A program made the translations under genes and the position numbers. From the NCBI RefSeq assembly GCF_900114285.1, contig NZ_FOSN01000021.1, positions 1 through 43,733 of the forward strand: a stretch of 43,733 nt of DNA, given 5' to 3'. Positions 41,966-43,733 of this stretch are shown in pieces (the first letter of the stretch is position 1; the number at the start of each line of letters is the position of its first letter). The notes beneath the pieces are model-generated. The model saw only the letters and a program-made list of their open reading frames with translations. It was not told the DNA's origin and did not search any database. The DNA is from Methylocapsa palsarum (lineage in GTDB: Bacteria; Pseudomonadota; Alphaproteobacteria; Rhizobiales; Beijerinckiaceae).

Positions 41966-42487
41966 TCAGCGATTGTCGCGCTTCGCCTGCATGTTCTTGT
42001 TGTGCTGGCTGATGGCGCCCAGCTTCGCGCCGTCGCGCGCCCGACCCGGCGTTTTCTCCTTGGCGCGAATTCCGAGATTCGCCGTCTGCGACGCGGGGCG
42101 GCCCGGCGCCTGCGCGCGGATGCGGCGCATCTCCAGCGCGCGCGCGACGCTGTCCTTCATCGCCTCGCGCGCCGCCTTGGCTTCGCGGCGGGTGGTTTCC
42201 CGGTTGAGACGCTGCATGGCCGCGGCGAGCACGTCTCGTTTTTCCCGTGATCCCGTGTCGTCCGCGGCGGCCTGCGCCCCCCTGGGATCGGCCTTGCCGC
42301 GCATTTCCCGGCGCTGGCGCGCGGCGATCTGGCGCGCACGGTCGCGCCTTTCGCGCACGAGCTTGCGCAGTTCCGCAAGATCCTTGTCGGATAAAAGACC
42401 AAGCGCGGGATGATGACTGTCCTCGACAAGCTTGGCTTCATCGACAGTCAGCAACTGCCGTTCCCGCCGAACGCTCCGACCCATCAC
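41966..42487 (-). CDS. conserved charged hypothetical protein, 173 aa
   Basis: The protein is very rich in Arg, Lys, Ala and Glu, with long predicted helices: LTVDEAKLVEDSHHPALGLL, SDKDLAELRKLVRERRDRAR, then AAMQRLNRETTRREAKAARE. I recall this type as a conserved Hyphomicrobiales hypothetical. It lies directly upstream of the ABC exporter (4-bp gap) and is likely cotranscribed with it. Nucleic-acid or ribosome binding is possible from charge alone. Confidence 0.7.
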   Translation of the reverse strand: MMGRSVRRERQLLTVDEAKLVEDSHHPALGLLSDKDLAELRKLVRERRDRARQIAARQRREMRGKADPRGAQAAADDTGSREKRDVLAAAMQRLNRETTRREAKAAREAMKDSVARALEMRRIRAQAPGRPASQTANLGIRAKEKTPGRARDGAKLGAISQHNKNMQAKRDNR

Positions 42488-42622
42488 GCGCCTCCTCTCG
42501 ATATGGGGCCATGAGCCCCAATGGATGCGGCCGACATTGCGTCATAACCGACAAATCGGCAATAGCGTGTTCTCTTGAAGCGTCGCATCAGGATCTCTTG
42601 CATGAAGGAACGCCGCGCAAGA

Positions 42623-42650
42623 AGGAGGCGGACTGGCCGCCTCCTCATTT
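42623..42650 (+). terminator. hairpin with T tract
   Basis: AGGAGGCGG (42623-42631) pairs with CCGCCTCCT (42637-42645) across ACTGG, followed by CATTTTT. It separates two minus-strand genes, where its T tract is on the plus side, so it may act in either direction or be a relic. Confidence 0.5.
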
Positions 42651-42725
42651 TTCCGAAGAGAGAAACCAAGAGTTCGCATCGGAAGATCCAGGGCGGCTTA
42701 CGACGCGTCGGCGCGGCGAACGACC

Positions 42726-43733
42726 TCAATCCTTTCCGACGTTTGTCGAGGTTGAAATCACCTTTGTCGAGCTCCAGATCGGCGTGTCGGTCATGAAGGT
42801 CGACTGGAAGCCGCTGGTGTTCGGCGACGTCGCGTTCCAGATCACCGTGGCGTAAGCGCCTCCGGTCAGTTTGTAGTTGACCGGGCAGTTCGCGCAGCTG
42901 TTGCCCTGGAACACCGAGCCGAGGAGCGGCGTCTCGTTCGTCTCGACAAAGGGCGCGCCGGCGTATTGATAGGCGAGCCAGGCGGCGTAGCCCTCCGCGA
43001 AGGGAAAAAGCGACAGATTCGTGCCGGGGCGCGCCGTCACCTGATTGTTGCGCACCTCGACCGTATCGACGCTGCGGCCGAAGAGAGTCTTTTGATCGAC
43101 AAGCCTGAAAAATATGTTGATGTAGGCCGGATAGTATCCGGATTTGTTCGTTATGATATTGTTGTTGATCTCGATATTTCGATAAGCGCTAAACGTCTTC
43201 CATGAGTTTTTTGTCTTTTGCGATGGACTGAGATATATGCCGCCATTGTCGGTCAATTTATTGCCGGTCACCGACACGTTGAGGAACGTGCCGTCGTACA
43301 TGGCGACGCCAAAGGGGTTGCCGCTCATGATGTTGTTGCGAATGATGACATTGAGGTACGACGGCTGCGCGATGACGAAATGGTCACCGACCGCTGGTAG
43401 CGTATCGAGAGGCTTGTCCATCCTGAAGGCGTTGTTCGCCGATGCGACAATATTTCGCCACTGACCGGCGCCCTGTCCGCTGACGATCACGATCACGGAC
43501 GGCTTGGCGGGATTGTAGTTCCAGGTCTTCGAGCCGCGAGAACTGTCGGTGATGCTGAGCGCGTCGGCCGCCGTCACCGAACCGCTGTCTTCCCTCGGCC
43601 ACGCGGAGCCAGCCTCGCTCAATATCGTTTCGCCATCATTCCAGTTGTATTTGATGACGCCGTCCGCCGTGTCGAAAATGTTGTTCTGGATGACCGAATT
43701 GGTCCCGAAATCGGCGGAGATCTGACGTCCCGG
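42726..43733 (-). CDS. right-handed parallel beta-helix protein, C-terminal part (runs off the window)
   Basis: The frame is open from the right edge (SVIQNNIFDTADGVIKYNW) to the stop at 42726. It shows the ladder of beta-helix turns with Asn stacks: LNVIIRNNIMSGNPFGVAMY, LNVSVTGNKLTDNGGIYLSP, IEINNNIITNKSGYYPAYIN and VDTVEVRNNQVTARPGTNLS. Such folds occur in polysaccharide lyases, hydrolases and surface proteins. An internal TTG at 43622 is not the real start. Catalytic residues cannot be placed without the N-terminus. Confidence 0.75.
   Translation of the reverse strand, partial: PGRQISADFGTNSVIQNNIFDTADGVIKYNWNDGETILSEAGSAWPREDSGSVTAADALSITDSSRGSKTWNYNPAKPSVIVIVSGQGAGQWRNIVASANNAFRMDKPLDTLPAVGDHFVIAQPSYLNVIIRNNIMSGNPFGVAMYDGTFLNVSVTGNKLTDNGGIYLSPSQKTKNSWKTFSAYRNIEINNNIITNKSGYYPAYINIFFRLVDQKTLFGRSVDTVEVRNNQVTARPGTNLSLFPFAEGYAAWLAYQYAGAPFVETNETPLLGSVFQGNSCANCPVNYKLTGGAYATVIWNATSPNTSGFQSTFMTDTPIWSSTKVISTSTNVGKD

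Overview
The window looks like a high-GC alphaproteobacterial chromosome, most likely Hyphomicrobiales (a Beijerinckiaceae/Methylocystaceae-type genome is my guess, not shown). The clues are a LexA box of the alphaproteobacterial type (GAAC-N7-GAAC) in front of imuA-imuB-dnaE2, a GcrA-like CRWP protein, and many small proteins of the kind seen in rhizobial prophages.

Layout. 1-6.4 kb: small hypothetical and membrane genes, a large secreted protein with four beta/gamma-crystallin-like repeats, a small secreted protein, and a SRAP (YedK/HMCES-like) gene with a zinc-ribbon neighbour. 6.4-19.1 kb: a minus-strand prophage remnant, 'element A'. Its integrase is next to a 44-bp tRNA-Glu 3'-end fragment. 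In transcription order it has a conserved hypothetical, an AlpA-type regulator, a replication gene with internal iteron-like repeats, a T7/Twinkle-like primase-helicase broken into three frames, small conserved genes, and a podovirus-like tail-fibre and ejection module. No terminase, portal or capsid gene is visible. 19.26-37.16 kb: 'element B', bounded by two perfect copies of the 44-bp tRNA fragment. It holds the LexA-controlled mutasome operon imuA-imuB-dnaE2, a decayed integrase, a SIR2-like defence-type gene with one frameshift, a second podovirus ejection remnant, a serine recombinase, and a satellite-like module with a P4/D5-type primase-helicase. 37.2-43.7 kb: probably host chromosome, with a glycine-zipper protein, a secreted type I phosphodiesterase, an exporter-type ABC transporter, a charged hypothetical, and the C-terminal part of a parallel beta-helix protein running off the right edge.

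How it fits together. Neither tRNA fragment has the 5' half of a tRNA, and both read on the plus strand. The simplest model is two elements integrated in tandem at one tRNA-Glu gene whose intact copy lies left of the window. A and B use different replication modules (T7-like against P4-like), and B may be a phage satellite.

A caution for the whole window: about ten genes, in both mobile and host segments, can be restored to continuous family-like proteins by changing one base (two in one case), nearly always in a short homopolymer. This looks more like uncorrected sequencing error than biological decay. The integrase relic at 25.06-25.59 kb (nonsense codon plus internal deletion) is real decay. 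Broken genes below are typed as pseudogenes with this reservation.
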